Below are positions 50,216-59,508 of a stretch of 64,000 nt of DNA, piece by piece (position 1 is the stretch's first letter; each line of letters begins with the position of its first letter). Source of the stretch: Metarhizobium sp964253915 (GTDB lineage Bacteria > Pseudomonadota > Alphaproteobacteria > Rhizobiales > Rhizobiaceae). The notes under the pieces were generated by a model. The model searched no databases. It saw nothing but the letters and a program-made list of their open reading frames with translations, and was not told the origin of the DNA. The translations under genes were made by a program, and so were the position numbers. The stretch is taken from assembly GCF_964253915.1 (NCBI RefSeq), contig NZ_CAXUSG020000014.1, positions 1 to 64,000 on the forward strand, in the 5' to 3' direction.

Positions 50216-53113
50216 ATGCCAAGACGACATATTCTCGCCGAGCGACAGCGCTCGGCGTTGCTCGACCTGCCGACGGACGAGTTATCACTGCTGAAGCATT
50301 ACACATTGGGCGACGACGATCTGGCAAACATTCAGGAACGCCGCAGACCAGAAAACAGGCTGGGTTTCGCCCTGCAGCTTTGTGCACTACGCTATCCAGG
50401 GCGCGCGCTGGCTCCGGGCGAAATGATTCCGCATGAAGTCCTTTCCTTCATCGGAGCTCAGCTCGGCGTTCCGGCCGATGCGCTTCTCACCTATGCCGCC
50501 CGGCGTCAGACCCGCCAGCAACATATGGAGGCGTTGCGCGAGATCTACGGCTACAAGACATTCACGGGGCGCGGGGCCCGTGATCTGCGGGATTGGCTTT
50601 TCGATCAGGCTGAAGATGCCAGGTCGAACGAAGATCTGGCGCGGCGCTTCGTCGCGCAATGCAGGAAAATGGTGACCATCCTGCCGGCGGCGTCAACGAT
50701 CGAGCGTCTGTGCGCCGATGCCCTTGTTGCCGCCGAGCGATGCATTGAGACACGGATAGCGGAAAGGCTCGACTTTAGTGTGCGCGAGCAACTGGACGGG
50801 CTTCTGACCGAAATGGTTGACGGAAACATCAGCCGTTTCATCTGGCTTCGCCAGTTCGAAGTCGGCAGCAATTCCGCATCAGCGAACCGCTTGCTTGATC
50901 GGCTGGAGTTCCTGCGCGGTCTGGAAGTCGATCCCCAGATCCTCCTAGGCGTACCGCCACACCGCATCGCGCGCCTGCGTCGGCAGGGCGAGCGTTACTT
51001 CACGGATGGCCTGCGCGACATCAGTTCGGATCGGCGGTGGGCGATCCTCGCCGTTTGCGTCGTCGAATGGGAAGCCGCGATCGCCGATGCCATCATCGAA
51101 ACCCACGACCGCATCGTTGGGAAAACTTGGCGAGAGGCGAAACGGCTACATGACGAGCGGATTGCCGGTTCCAAGGCCGCAGTCACCGATACGCTTCGCG
51201 CTTTCACGGCATTGGGAGCCTCTTTGCTGGAAGCTCGCGACGATGGTGTTCCGTTGGACAATGTGTTGGCACGGTCGGCCGAATGGCATCAGCTTGAACA
51301 GCTGGTTGCCGTAGGGACGCAACTCACCAGTACATTGGCAGACGAGCCGTTGGCTCACGTCGGACAAGGGTATCATCGTTTTCGCCGATATGCGCCGCGG
51401 ATGTTGCGATGCCTGAAGCTCAAGGCTGCGTCGGTGGCGGAGCCATTGATTGCAGCCGCGAAAGCCATCGGCGAAACACGTGCGCCGACATCAACAGGTA
51501 TATCATTCCTGCGGCCGAATTCGAAATGGCATCGCCATCTCCGAGCGCAAGACCGAGGCGATGGTCGTTTATGGGAGGTCGCGGTGCTGTTTCATCTTCG
51601 CGATGCTTTCCGGTCTGGAGACATATGGCTGGATCATTCCCGCCGCTACGGCGATCTCAAGCAGGTGCTTGTTCCGATGACCTCGGCGCAGGCGAATGCC
51701 AGGATGGCTGTTCCTCTCGATCCTCAAGCTTGGCTGGCTGACCGCAAGGGTCGCCTTGCGGATGGTCTGACGCGGCTGGCACGTGCCGCTCGCGACGGGA
51801 CCATCCCCCATGGTAGCATTGAAGATGGAACGTTGCGGATCGACCGGTTGACCGCAGACGTTCCCGAAAGCGCAGAGGAACTGGTCCTCGATCTTTATCG
51901 TCGAATGCCGCCTGTGCGGATCACTGACATCTTGCTGGAAGTTGACGCGGCGGTCGGATTCTCGGACGCCTTTTCCCATCTCAGAACCGGAGCGCCATGC
52001 AGCGATCGGGTCGGCTTGCTGAACGTTCTGCTCGCCGAAGGGCTGAACCTAGGCCTTCGAAAAATGGCGGAAGCCTCGAACACGCATGATTACTGGCAGC
52101 TCTCGCGCCTTGCCCGCTGGCATGTCGAAAGCGAGGGCATGAACCAGGCGCTGGCGATGGTCGTGGCCGCGCAGGGCAAGCTGCCGATGTCCCGGTTCTG
52201 GGGCATGGGAAAAACCGCATCAAGCGATGGTCAGTTTTTCCCTTCGGCACGACAGGGCGAGGCCATGAACATGATCAACGCCAAGTACGGCAGTGAGCCT
52301 GGGCTCCAGGCTTATACCCACGTCAATGACCAGTTCGCGCCGTTCGCCTCACAGACTATTCCCGCAACCGTCAGTGAAGCTACGTACATCCTCGATGGCC
52401 TGCTGATGAATGAAGTCGGCCGGCAGGTCGGCGAGCAATACGCCGATACGGCGGGGTTTACCGATCATTTGTTCGGGACCAGTGCCATGCTCGGCTACCG
52501 GCTCGTCTTGCGCATCCGCGACTTACCGTCGAAACGGCTTTATGTCTTCGATCCCGCGGGGACACCCAAAGATTTACGCAAGCTGGTGGGCGGCAAAATC
52601 CGCGAAGAACTGATTGTGTCAAACTGGCCTGATCTCTTCCGCTGTGCTGCCACGATGGCCGCCGGAAAGATCAGACCGAGCCAGTTGCTCCGGAAACTCG
52701 CATCCTATCCCCGACAGAACGATCTTGCGGCCGCGCTTCGGGAAGTCGGCCGCGTCGAGCGCACTCTCTTTATCATCGAGTGGATCCTCGATACCGATAT
52801 GCAGCGCCGCGCCCAGATTGGCCTCAACAAGGGCGAAGCCCACCATGCCCTCAAGAGTGCCCTGCGCATCGGCCGTCAAGGTGAAATCCGTGATCGAACC
52901 ACTGAGGGGCAGCATTACCGGATCGCCGGGCTGAATCTGCTGACGGCGATCATCATCTACTGGAATACCGTCCACCTTGGCCACGCCGTCGCCGAACGGC
53001 GAAACGAAGGCCTCGATGTGCCACCCGAACTTTTAGCCCACATCTCTCCTCTGGGCTGGGCGCATATCCTGCTGACCGGCGAATATCTTTGGCCCACGGA
53101 GGCAAACGCTTAG
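50216..53113 (+). CDS. tnpA: TnpA, Tn3-family transposase
   Basis: 965-aa DDE transposase of the Tn3 family. An N-terminal DNA-binding region (MPRRHILAERQRSALLDLP) and the C-terminal catalytic part with YADTAGFTDHLFGTSAMLGYRL are seen. The C-terminal segment NKGEAHHALKSALRIGRQGEIRDRT is typical. It is full length; its stop codon lies inside the right inverted repeat. Confidence 0.95.
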   Translation: MPRRHILAERQRSALLDLPTDELSLLKHYTLGDDDLANIQERRRPENRLGFALQLCALRYPGRALAPGEMIPHEVLSFIGAQLGVPADALLTYAARRQTRQQHMEALREIYGYKTFTGRGARDLRDWLFDQAEDARSNEDLARRFVAQCRKMVTILPAASTIERLCADALVAAERCIETRIAERLDFSVREQLDGLLTEMVDGNISRFIWLRQFEVGSNSASANRLLDRLEFLRGLEVDPQILLGVPPHRIARLRRQGERYFTDGLRDISSDRRWAILAVCVVEWEAAIADAIIETHDRIVGKTWREAKRLHDERIAGSKAAVTDTLRAFTALGASLLEARDDGVPLDNVLARSAEWHQLEQLVAVGTQLTSTLADEPLAHVGQGYHRFRRYAPRMLRCLKLKAASVAEPLIAAAKAIGETRAPTSTGISFLRPNSKWHRHLRAQDRGDGRLWEVAVLFHLRDAFRSGDIWLDHSRRYGDLKQVLVPMTSAQANARMAVPLDPQAWLADRKGRLADGLTRLARAARDGTIPHGSIEDGTLRIDRLTADVPESAEELVLDLYRRMPPVRITDILLEVDAAVGFSDAFSHLRTGAPCSDRVGLLNVLLAEGLNLGLRKMAEASNTHDYWQLSRLARWHVESEGMNQALAMVVAAQGKLPMSRFWGMGKTASSDGQFFPSARQGEAMNMINAKYGSEPGLQAYTHVNDQFAPFASQTIPATVSEATYILDGLLMNEVGRQVGEQYADTAGFTDHLFGTSAMLGYRLVLRIRDLPSKRLYVFDPAGTPKDLRKLVGGKIREELIVSNWPDLFRCAATMAAGKIRPSQLLRKLASYPRQNDLAAALREVGRVERTLFIIEWILDTDMQRRAQIGLNKGEAHHALKSALRIGRQGEIRDRTTEGQHYRIAGLNLLTAIIIYWNTVHLGHAVAERRNEGLDVPPELLAHISPLGWAHILLTGEYLWPTEANA

Positions 53114-53146
53114 GGTGTCATTCCGCCCCCAGCCGGAACCGACCCC
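53109..53146 (-). repeat. Right terminal inverted repeat of the Tn3-family transposon
   Basis: CTTAGGGTGTCATTCC at the inner side and CGACCCC at the outer end, followed by the AAGGT target copy. Confidence 0.93.
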
Positions 53147-53341
53147 AAGGTCGGAGGTGAGGGCGCGCAAGGTGTTTTCGCCCATGCCCTCGTTGACCAG
53201 ATGGCGCAGCGTTTCGATGTCTTGGTCGGTCAACAATTCGGCCAGTTCGTCACGCCGATCGATCGGCAGCACGCTGGCAATGGTGTCGAGTTCGTCGGCG
53301 CGACGATCGACTGCGGTCTTGGAAATGGACGGTTTGGCCAC
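53147..53341 (-). pseudogene. Site-specific integrase, N-terminal part, cut by the transposon
   Basis: 65 codons from GTG 53341 (ribosome binding site CCGGAG) reading MAKPSISKTAVDRRADELDT and ending ENTLRALTSDL at the transposon edge. The frame continues in the C-terminal part at 41399 as A-Y-L-Q-A-W once the transposon and one AAGGT are removed. Confidence 0.9.
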
Positions 53342-53540
53342 AGAGAAACTCCGGATCGGCGGCTTTTAACGGCCGAGCGGCCGTGGATTTACCGGATTCT
53401 TTCTGATTTGCGATTCGAAATCAATCACATCCGATAAGAGATACTTATCGGAGGTCATAGACCATCGGCATAGCTGTGAGGAGTACAGAACGCTATTGCG
53501 GATATAGCTTTCGCTTAACAAATCATTTACCATAAATTCA

Positions 53541-54674
53541 ATGTCTTACGATCTCGCCAAATTGCCCATCCACAGCCTGCTGCGGCCGATCTCCGAGGCC
53601 GCTGTTGCTCTTGCCCGTCTCGACGAGCGCATTGCCCGCTCCCCCGTCGGCGAGGGCTTTCTCGAGCGGTCGCATTTCCTCGACGCGCATGCCTCGCTCT
53701 GGGTCGACGGTGAACTCGTTCATCTCGAAGACCTCGTCCTGCATGACGCGCTCCGGGATATCCGTGCTCCCACCCATGAACTCACCATTGCCCGCGACAT
53801 CCTGAAAACTCGCCGTCGCATCGCCGCCCATCCCCCCGCCTGGGCCCTCTCTGATCAAGGCCTCGCCTCCCTCCGCGGCCGGTCGTGGGCCGGAGCATCA
53901 TTGGGTGGAGACAGGGAGGGGGTGCGGGATGGCAGTGTTGAGGTGAGCGACGCTCCGGCCGAGATAGGGGATGCGGAAGATCCCGAGATTGATGGTCTGG
54001 GTGATGCGTTTGCAGCGATCGATGCAGTACTCGCCCGATCCGGGGTCGCGATCGAAGAGGCGAAGAAGCCGGGGAGCGCCAAAAACGCTCCGGAAAAGGA
54101 TCCGTTCGTTTATGACCTCGACTGGGATGAGGACGAGCGGCTGGAGGAGTGGCGGGCCGTGCTCGCGCGTGCCCAGGACTTGCCGCCGGTCCTGCAGGCA
54201 ATCGTGGCGCTGGATGCCTGGAACCAGATCGCTGTCCTCCAGCATGCGCCTTGGCTAGGGCGTTTGCTCGCCGCCTCGGTCCTGCGCGAGGGCGGCGTTA
54301 CCACTGGCGGTCATCACGCAGCGATCAATCTCGGGCTCAAGGCCATTCCGGTCGAGCGGCGCCGGCATCGTGACCGTGAGACGCGGTTGCTGGCGATAGC
54401 AAGGGCGCTGACAATCTCCGCCGAGACGGGGCTCAAGGAGCATGACCGGTTGGTGCTGGCGCGGCAGATGATGATGCGCAAGCTGGAGGGACGGCGAACG
54501 TCGTCCAGGCTGCCGGAGCTGGTCGAGTTGGTCATGGCGCGGCCGTTGATCTCGGCCGGGATGGTGGCGAAGACGCTTGAGGTCACGCCTCAAGGAGCGA
54601 GGCGCATCGTGCAGGAGCTCGGTCTTCGCGAGATGACGGGCAGGGGAAGGTTTCGGGCGTGGGGGATTTTATGA
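53541..54674 (+). CDS. RHE_PE00001-type protein (DUF1612/HTH)
   Basis: 377-aa conserved rhizobial plasmid protein of unknown function. The N-terminal half contains LRPISEAAVALARLDERIAR and the DUF1612-like central domain (DLDWDEDERLEEWRAVL, DAWNQIAVLQHAPWLG). A C-terminal winged-HTH-like region lies at LISAGMVAKTLEVTPQGARR. The HTH suggests DNA binding. It stands alone between the interrupted integrase and ietA. The ATG at 53541 has no strong Shine-Dalgarno. Confidence 0.75.
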   Translation: MSYDLAKLPIHSLLRPISEAAVALARLDERIARSPVGEGFLERSHFLDAHASLWVDGELVHLEDLVLHDALRDIRAPTHELTIARDILKTRRRIAAHPPAWALSDQGLASLRGRSWAGASLGGDREGVRDGSVEVSDAPAEIGDAEDPEIDGLGDAFAAIDAVLARSGVAIEEAKKPGSAKNAPEKDPFVYDLDWDEDERLEEWRAVLARAQDLPPVLQAIVALDAWNQIAVLQHAPWLGRLLAASVLREGGVTTGGHHAAINLGLKAIPVERRRHRDRETRLLAIARALTISAETGLKEHDRLVLARQMMMRKLEGRRTSSRLPELVELVMARPLISAGMVAKTLEVTPQGARRIVQELGLREMTGRGRFRAWGIL

Positions 54675-54746
54675 GTTCTGACCGGCAGACATAAAAAGGT
54701 TATGCTAACTTCGGGGCGGGGCCGCTAGACCGTCACTTAGTTCCGC

Positions 54747-54771
54747 GGAACGGTATAGTAAGGGATTGGTT
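54747..54771 (+). promoter_or_regulatory. Candidate EcfG-type (general stress) promoter before ietA
   Basis: GGAAC-N16-GGTT (54747-54771) matches the alphaproteobacterial EcfG/RpoE2 consensus GGAAC-N16/17-CGTT with one mismatch, about 75 nt ahead of the ietA start. GGAAC is half of a 12-bp palindrome GTTCCGCGGAAC (54740-54751). Confidence 0.4.
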
Positions 54772-54847
54772 GTTAACCTTGGGGGAATTGCGTTGCAAAT
54801 TGCGCTGCAGCTGATAGTCCAAAAGCAGAACGAAACGGCAGATTACG

Positions 54848-55852
54848 ATGACCACCGCTCGCCACATTGTGACTCTTCTGAAAAGCCACATCGCCGGCGA
54901 TGAGGACCGTTTCCTGTCGACGGCTCTCCAGTTGGCCGCCCATGAGGCGCGGCAGGGGCATGGTAAGCTGGCGCAGGAGGTTAAAGATCTCGTTGATACA
55001 GCAAAGACGCGCCAGCCGAGCATGCGCCGGGCGGGCGGGGCGATCGTACTTGTGCAGCCGAAGGGTGAACTCGCCGGTCTGCTGAGTGCCCGTTACCCCG
55101 ACATCCGCCTAACAGACATGGTTCTGGCACAACCCCTTCGCCAACGTCTCGATCGTATTTTAGCCGAGCAGCGGCAGCAGGCGAGCCTCCAAAGCCACGG
55201 ACTTCAGCCGCGCCGCAAGATCTTGCTCGTCGGTCCGCCGGGCGCCGGCAAGACGATGACGGCGAGCGCCTTGGCGGGAGAACTGCATCTTCCCTTGTTC
55301 ACCATTCTCTTGGACGGCCTCATCACAAAGTTTATGGGCGAGACCGCGTCGAAGTTGCGCTTGGTTTTCGATGCCATGACCGCGACCCGCGGCGTGTATC
55401 TCTTTGATGAGTTTGATGCGATCGGAGCGAAGAGGGGAGACCGGCAGGACGTCGGAGAAATCCGGCGTGTGCTCAATTCCTTCCTTCAATTCGTAGAACA
55501 GGATGAAAGCCAGGCCTTAATCGTCGCTGCGACGAACCATCCCGAACTACTGGACCGGGCGCTTTTGCGTCGTTTCGACGACGTTATCGAATACACGCTT
55601 CCGGATGTGTCACTCATCGAAGCGATCCTTCGTAACAGGCTTGATCGCTTCGCAACACCCGAACTGTCGTGGGTAGATGTCGCGAACGCGGCACACGGCC
55701 TTTCGCCGGCAGATATTACTCGTGTGGCTGACGACGCCGCCAAGTCCGTCATTCTGGATAATTCGGGCACGGTCACTGCTGCAAGCATATTTGACGCGCT
55801 TGCCGAGCGCCGCTTGGCTGCCCAAGCTATGGATGCGAGCAACAGGCCATAA
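54848..55852 (+). CDS. ietA: IetA, AAA ATPase antitoxin of a plasmid stability system
   Basis: 334-aa AAA ATPase. A helical N-terminal region (1-100) precedes Walker A GPPGAGKT (129-136), Walker B VYLFDEFDAIG (about 183-193), sensor region LIVAATNHPELL and arginine finger ALLRRFDD. With the downstream subtilisin-like protease it forms the IetAS pair described for pTiC58, where the ATPase acts as antitoxin and the pair gives stability and incompatibility; homologous pairs have also been tied to phage defence. The stop overlaps the ietS start by 1 nt. Confidence 0.88.
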   Translation: MTTARHIVTLLKSHIAGDEDRFLSTALQLAAHEARQGHGKLAQEVKDLVDTAKTRQPSMRRAGGAIVLVQPKGELAGLLSARYPDIRLTDMVLAQPLRQRLDRILAEQRQQASLQSHGLQPRRKILLVGPPGAGKTMTASALAGELHLPLFTILLDGLITKFMGETASKLRLVFDAMTATRGVYLFDEFDAIGAKRGDRQDVGEIRRVLNSFLQFVEQDESQALIVAATNHPELLDRALLRRFDDVIEYTLPDVSLIEAILRNRLDRFATPELSWVDVANAAHGLSPADITRVADDAAKSVILDNSGTVTAASIFDALAERRLAAQAMDASNRP

Positions 55853-58323
55853 TGGCAACCGGACCACGCGATCGCCCGCATTTCCTGCTGAGAGATAACG
55901 GCGCGGCAGAGCCATACCGGCGCCCAAACCGGAAAATTGACCCACCGGCGCTACCTCAACGCAATAGGCAGGCTCATGCCCAGGCGCTGGCGTTGGCAGT
56001 CGGAGGAGCTGTCGCGGCGGCAGAGCAGCAGCTTGCCGAAACCGGGGTAACAGCCTTTGAGACGCGCGGTTTCTATCTCGAGTTCGATCTTCCTGCCTCC
56101 GAGGGGGCCGCAATCGACCAGCTCGCGAACAGACAACAAAAAATGGAGGTTGTCGCAGTCCGCGAGCCGGAAGGCGACGGCGGTATCGTCAAGGCCTCGG
56201 TATTTGTGCCCGAGCGTGCAAAAAACTACTTCCTAAACAAGATTGAGCAGTATCGATCGACGGACACCGACAAAGGGCGTCCTCGAAATGAGCCTCTAAT
56301 TTCAAGGATCGAAACCGCACAGCTGGCATCCGCGCGTTCTCTCTTCACGGATGACGCAGCGCTGTTTCCACCCGACCAGCAACTCGCGGTGTGGTGGGAA
56401 ATCTGGTTGCGCGAAGGCAGGCGTGAGAAGTTTGAAGCCATAGCGGCCGCTTTGGAAATAGAGCTGCGCCAGCACGCCATCCGGTTCCCCGAGCGCGAAG
56501 TCGTCTTGGCGTTGGCAAGCACCGTGACCATGGATCGCGTCGTTGCTCGCAGCGATACCATCGCTGAGTTGCGCCGGGCAAAAGATACGCCAGCGTTTTT
56601 CAAAGGTCTTGGAGGTGCAGAACAAAGAGCTTGGACAGACGATCTCGCTGGTCGCGTTCAGGTCTCGCAGACTGCCGGTGACGTTGCTATATGCCTTTTG
56701 GACAGCGGGGTCCGCCGCACTCATCCTTTGATCGAGCCGGTGTTGTCGATCGATGATTGGCATACGATCAATCCGGCTTGGGGCGCCGACGACACGCCAG
56801 CTTGGCAGGGTCACGGCACGCGAATGGCCGGAGTAGCACTTTATAACGATCTGATTGATCCGCTTGCTTCTGAGGACGCTGTCGAACTGCAATATCGGCT
56901 GGAAAGTGTTAGAATTCTGCCACCTGGCGACGCGGATGAAAACCGACCTGATCTCTACGGCGCGATTACCGGTGAGGCGATTGCTCGAGCCGAGATTCAG
57001 GCGCCGCACAGAAGTCGGGTCGTAGCGACTGCTATAACAAGCACGGCTCCTTCGCGGGGGCGAGCCTCATCCTGGTCTGCTTCGATCGACCAACTCTGCT
57101 TCGAGACGGATGCGCAGCGGTTGATCCTGATAGCTGCTGGAAACATACGGGTTGACTTAAGCCCTGCGGATCACCTGGTTCGCAACGATATCGAACCGCT
57201 AGATGATCCAGCGCAAGCTTGGAACGCAATCACCGTCGGGGCTTTCACCAACAAAGTTGACGTTATCGATGCGCCTTTTGCCGGCTACGCCCCGATCGCG
57301 CCCGCTGGAGAACTGTCTCCGGCGAGCAGGACCTCCGTCACCTGGGATCGTCAGTGGCCGGTCAAGCCGGACATCGTCATGGAGGGCGGGAACCTGGCGC
57401 ATGACGGCGTCAATCCTGGTGAGCCGATTGATGACCTGCGCATTCTGACGACGCACTTCCGGCCCGAAAACCGCTACTTCTCTACGATTGGCGACACCAG
57501 TTCCGCAACCGCGCAAGCTGCCAAGCTCGCGGCAGAGATCATGGTCAGCCGGCCGGGGCTCTGGCCCGAGACTGTCCGTGCTTTATTGGTTCATTCTGCC
57601 GAATGGACACCTGCGATGGCCGCCCGCGTCACGGCCTGCCACGGCAACAAAACGCAATTGCAATCGATTTTGCGCCGCTACGGTTACGGCGTGCCAAATC
57701 TCGGCAGAGCGCTGCTTTCCGCCAATAACGATCTGACTTTGATGATCGAGGACGACATTCGACCCTTCCAGCGAGAAGGGAGCGGATCAGTCAAAATGAG
57801 AGATATGAAGCTTCATCTGCTTCCTTGGCCGAAGGACAATCTGCTGGCCTTGGGCGCTGAGCCTGTCGAGGTCCGGGTCACGCTGTCCTATTTCATCGAG
57901 CCGAACCCCGGCGAGCGAGGCTGGACTAGGCGTCACAGATACGCTTCTCACGGATTGCGCTTCCAGATGAAAACAGCCACGGAATCCGTCGACGAGTTCC
58001 GTGCCCGCATCAACCAGGCTGCCCGAAACGAGGAAGAAGGTACACCCGTCAACGTCGGCGAAAGCTGGTTATTGGGTACATTCCGCGACAGCGGATCGCT
58101 GCATTCGGATTTCTGGCGGGGAACGGCGGCTGATCTTGCCGAGCGTGACGCCATCGGTATTTATCCAGTTGGCGGTTGGTGGAAGGAAAAGCCGTATCTG
58201 GACCGATACAACGAGAAGGCGCGCTATTCGCTGATCGTGACCATTCGCGCGCCTGGTGCCGCGGTTGATCTTTATGCGGCGGTCGAGACGATTCTGAAGA
58301 CAGAGATCGTCGCACAGGTGTAG
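55852..58323 (+). CDS. ietS: IetS, subtilisin-like serine protease toxin
   Basis: 823-aa S8-family protease. A non-catalytic N-terminal domain (1-270) of mixed helix and strand is followed by the triad D284 (CLLDSGVRRTHP), H321 (WQGHGTRMAG) and S550 (GDTSSATAQAAKLAA), with N-type oxyanion support near LIAAGN. A C-terminal beta-rich domain (about 620-823) follows. No signal peptide, so it acts in the cytoplasm. It is translated from ATG 55852, coupled to ietA. All catalytic residues are intact, so the toxin should be active. Confidence 0.88.
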   Translation: MATGPRDRPHFLLRDNGAAEPYRRPNRKIDPPALPQRNRQAHAQALALAVGGAVAAAEQQLAETGVTAFETRGFYLEFDLPASEGAAIDQLANRQQKMEVVAVREPEGDGGIVKASVFVPERAKNYFLNKIEQYRSTDTDKGRPRNEPLISRIETAQLASARSLFTDDAALFPPDQQLAVWWEIWLREGRREKFEAIAAALEIELRQHAIRFPEREVVLALASTVTMDRVVARSDTIAELRRAKDTPAFFKGLGGAEQRAWTDDLAGRVQVSQTAGDVAICLLDSGVRRTHPLIEPVLSIDDWHTINPAWGADDTPAWQGHGTRMAGVALYNDLIDPLASEDAVELQYRLESVRILPPGDADENRPDLYGAITGEAIARAEIQAPHRSRVVATAITSTAPSRGRASSWSASIDQLCFETDAQRLILIAAGNIRVDLSPADHLVRNDIEPLDDPAQAWNAITVGAFTNKVDVIDAPFAGYAPIAPAGELSPASRTSVTWDRQWPVKPDIVMEGGNLAHDGVNPGEPIDDLRILTTHFRPENRYFSTIGDTSSATAQAAKLAAEIMVSRPGLWPETVRALLVHSAEWTPAMAARVTACHGNKTQLQSILRRYGYGVPNLGRALLSANNDLTLMIEDDIRPFQREGSGSVKMRDMKLHLLPWPKDNLLALGAEPVEVRVTLSYFIEPNPGERGWTRRHRYASHGLRFQMKTATESVDEFRARINQAARNEEEGTPVNVGESWLLGTFRDSGSLHSDFWRGTAADLAERDAIGIYPVGGWWKEKPYLDRYNEKARYSLIVTIRAPGAAVDLYAAVETILKTEIVAQV

Positions 58324-58699
58324 GATTCCTTTGATTAATTGGCGGCCGGCCACAATAGGCCCGCACTCCTTCCGATTTGGTGCGAGACTTGTCCAAGTGT
58401 TTGGACGAGATGGTCGGTAGGCTCTGGTGATAATAGGGGCGATGGTTCGTATCCCTTCAAGGCGTTCGATGCCAACAGCCGTCCATGCTTATCTGTTCTA
58501 TCCCGGCAGACGGCAGAACTCGCCAGCCTTCAAGGTTATTGTCGAGGCGTTGAAGATTTGATGTGCCGATCAGCCGGTTGAGCTGCAAATGGCGAGCCTG
58601 ATCCTCAGTTGAGCCGTAACCGGTGTTCTTCCCCCACATTGGCAGCCGCTGCCTGATCTGTGATCGAGTTTCCATGGATGAGCGACAAGGAGTTTCTCC
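58324..58699. other. Gap between ietS and the IS66 genes
   Basis: 376 bases without a supported gene. The right part belongs to the IS66 leader, including AAGGAG before the first transposase gene. A GTAA that could mark the left IS end lies at 58616, but no matching right end or 8-bp duplication could be confirmed. Confidence 0.4.
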
Positions 58700-59089
58700 A
58701 TGGAGTCTACGTTGGAGGTTCTCACAACGCGGCGGAGCAGGCGTGAGGCCCATCGCCAATGGCCCGATGAGGTCAAGGCACGGATCGTTTCGGAGAGCTT
58801 GAGACCAGGCGTAACCGTGAACGAAGTAGCAGGAAGCTACGGGCTGAAGGCCAACCACCTGTCATCGTGGCGGACGTTGGCTCGGCAGGGCAAGCTGGTG
58901 TTGCCCGAGCCGGAAGACGCAGTCGAGTTTGTGGCCATCGTTGTTGATGCTCCAGCGCCGGAGCCGCAGACCGTCAAGGCCGCTTCCCGCGCCGAGATCG
59001 TCGTGGGTCCAGTTACGATCCGTCTTGAGAAAGGTGCGTCTGCTGCCAGGATCGCTGCCATCGCTCGCGCCCTGGCGGCAGCGACATGA
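58700..59089 (+). CDS. tnpA: IS66 TnpA (OrfA), HTH accessory protein
   Basis: 129 aa. HTH_8/Tnp_1-type domain: WPDEVKARIVSESLRPGVTVNEVAGSYGLKANHLSSWRTLAR. ACAAGGAGTTTCTCC precedes ATG 58700. The stop overlaps tnpB (ATGA). Needed with TnpB for IS66 transposition. Confidence 0.9.
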   Translation: MESTLEVLTTRRSRREAHRQWPDEVKARIVSESLRPGVTVNEVAGSYGLKANHLSSWRTLARQGKLVLPEPEDAVEFVAIVVDAPAPEPQTVKAASRAEIVVGPVTIRLEKGASAARIAAIARALAAAT

Positions 59090-59439
59090 TCTTTCCGTCG
59101 AACCGCGTCAGGATCATGGTGGCGACCAAACCCGTGGATTTCCGCAAGGGTCATGACGGCCTGGCGGCGCTGGTGAAGAACGAGCTGCACAAGGACCCGT
59201 TCACCGGAACGGTCTTTGTATTCCGCTCACGCAAGGCGGACCGGTTGAAGCTGATCTACTGGGATGGCTCCGGGATCGTCATGGCCTACAAGCGGCTGGA
59301 GGAGCACACCTTCACTTGGCCAGGCATCAAAGATGGATTGATGACGCTCACCCACGCCCAGTTCGAAGCCCTGTTCGCGGGCCTTGATTGGCGGCGGGTT
59401 CATGCCATCCAGACAAGAACACCGGAGGCTATCGAATAG
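59086..59439 (+). CDS. tnpB: IS66 TnpB (Orf2)
   Basis: 117 aa, the standard IS66 Orf2 length and sequence (RVRIMVATKPVDFRKGHDGLAALV, then FRSRKADRLKLIYWDGSGIVM). Overlaps tnpA by 4 nt. Function not known beyond being required for transposition. Confidence 0.92.
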   Translation: MIFPSNRVRIMVATKPVDFRKGHDGLAALVKNELHKDPFTGTVFVFRSRKADRLKLIYWDGSGIVMAYKRLEEHTFTWPGIKDGLMTLTHAQFEALFAGLDWRRVHAIQTRTPEAIE

Positions 59440-59508
59440 CTGCGGCACGATGACTCAGCACAACAAATTCCGAAGGCAAATCGGCTCCGGATTTGGTAGC
59501 TTCCAGCC

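Larger units (their letters stand above)
41400..53146. mobile_element. Complete Tn3-family mercury resistance transposon, 11,747 bp
   Basis: It is bounded by 38-bp inverted repeats that begin GGGGTCGGTTCCGG and end TAAG (41400-41437 and 53109-53146, 34 of 38 positions equal). The 5-bp sequence AAGGT is present directly outside both ends (41395-41399 and 53147-53151), the Tn3-type target duplication. Cargo: merR, merT-P-F-A, a small membrane protein, a reductase-like flavoprotein, a truncated regulator, hisI, a MerF-like protein, merT2-P2-C. The resolvase and transposase genes lie at the right end. Intact ends, duplication and genes suggest recent insertion and possible activity. Confidence 0.95.
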
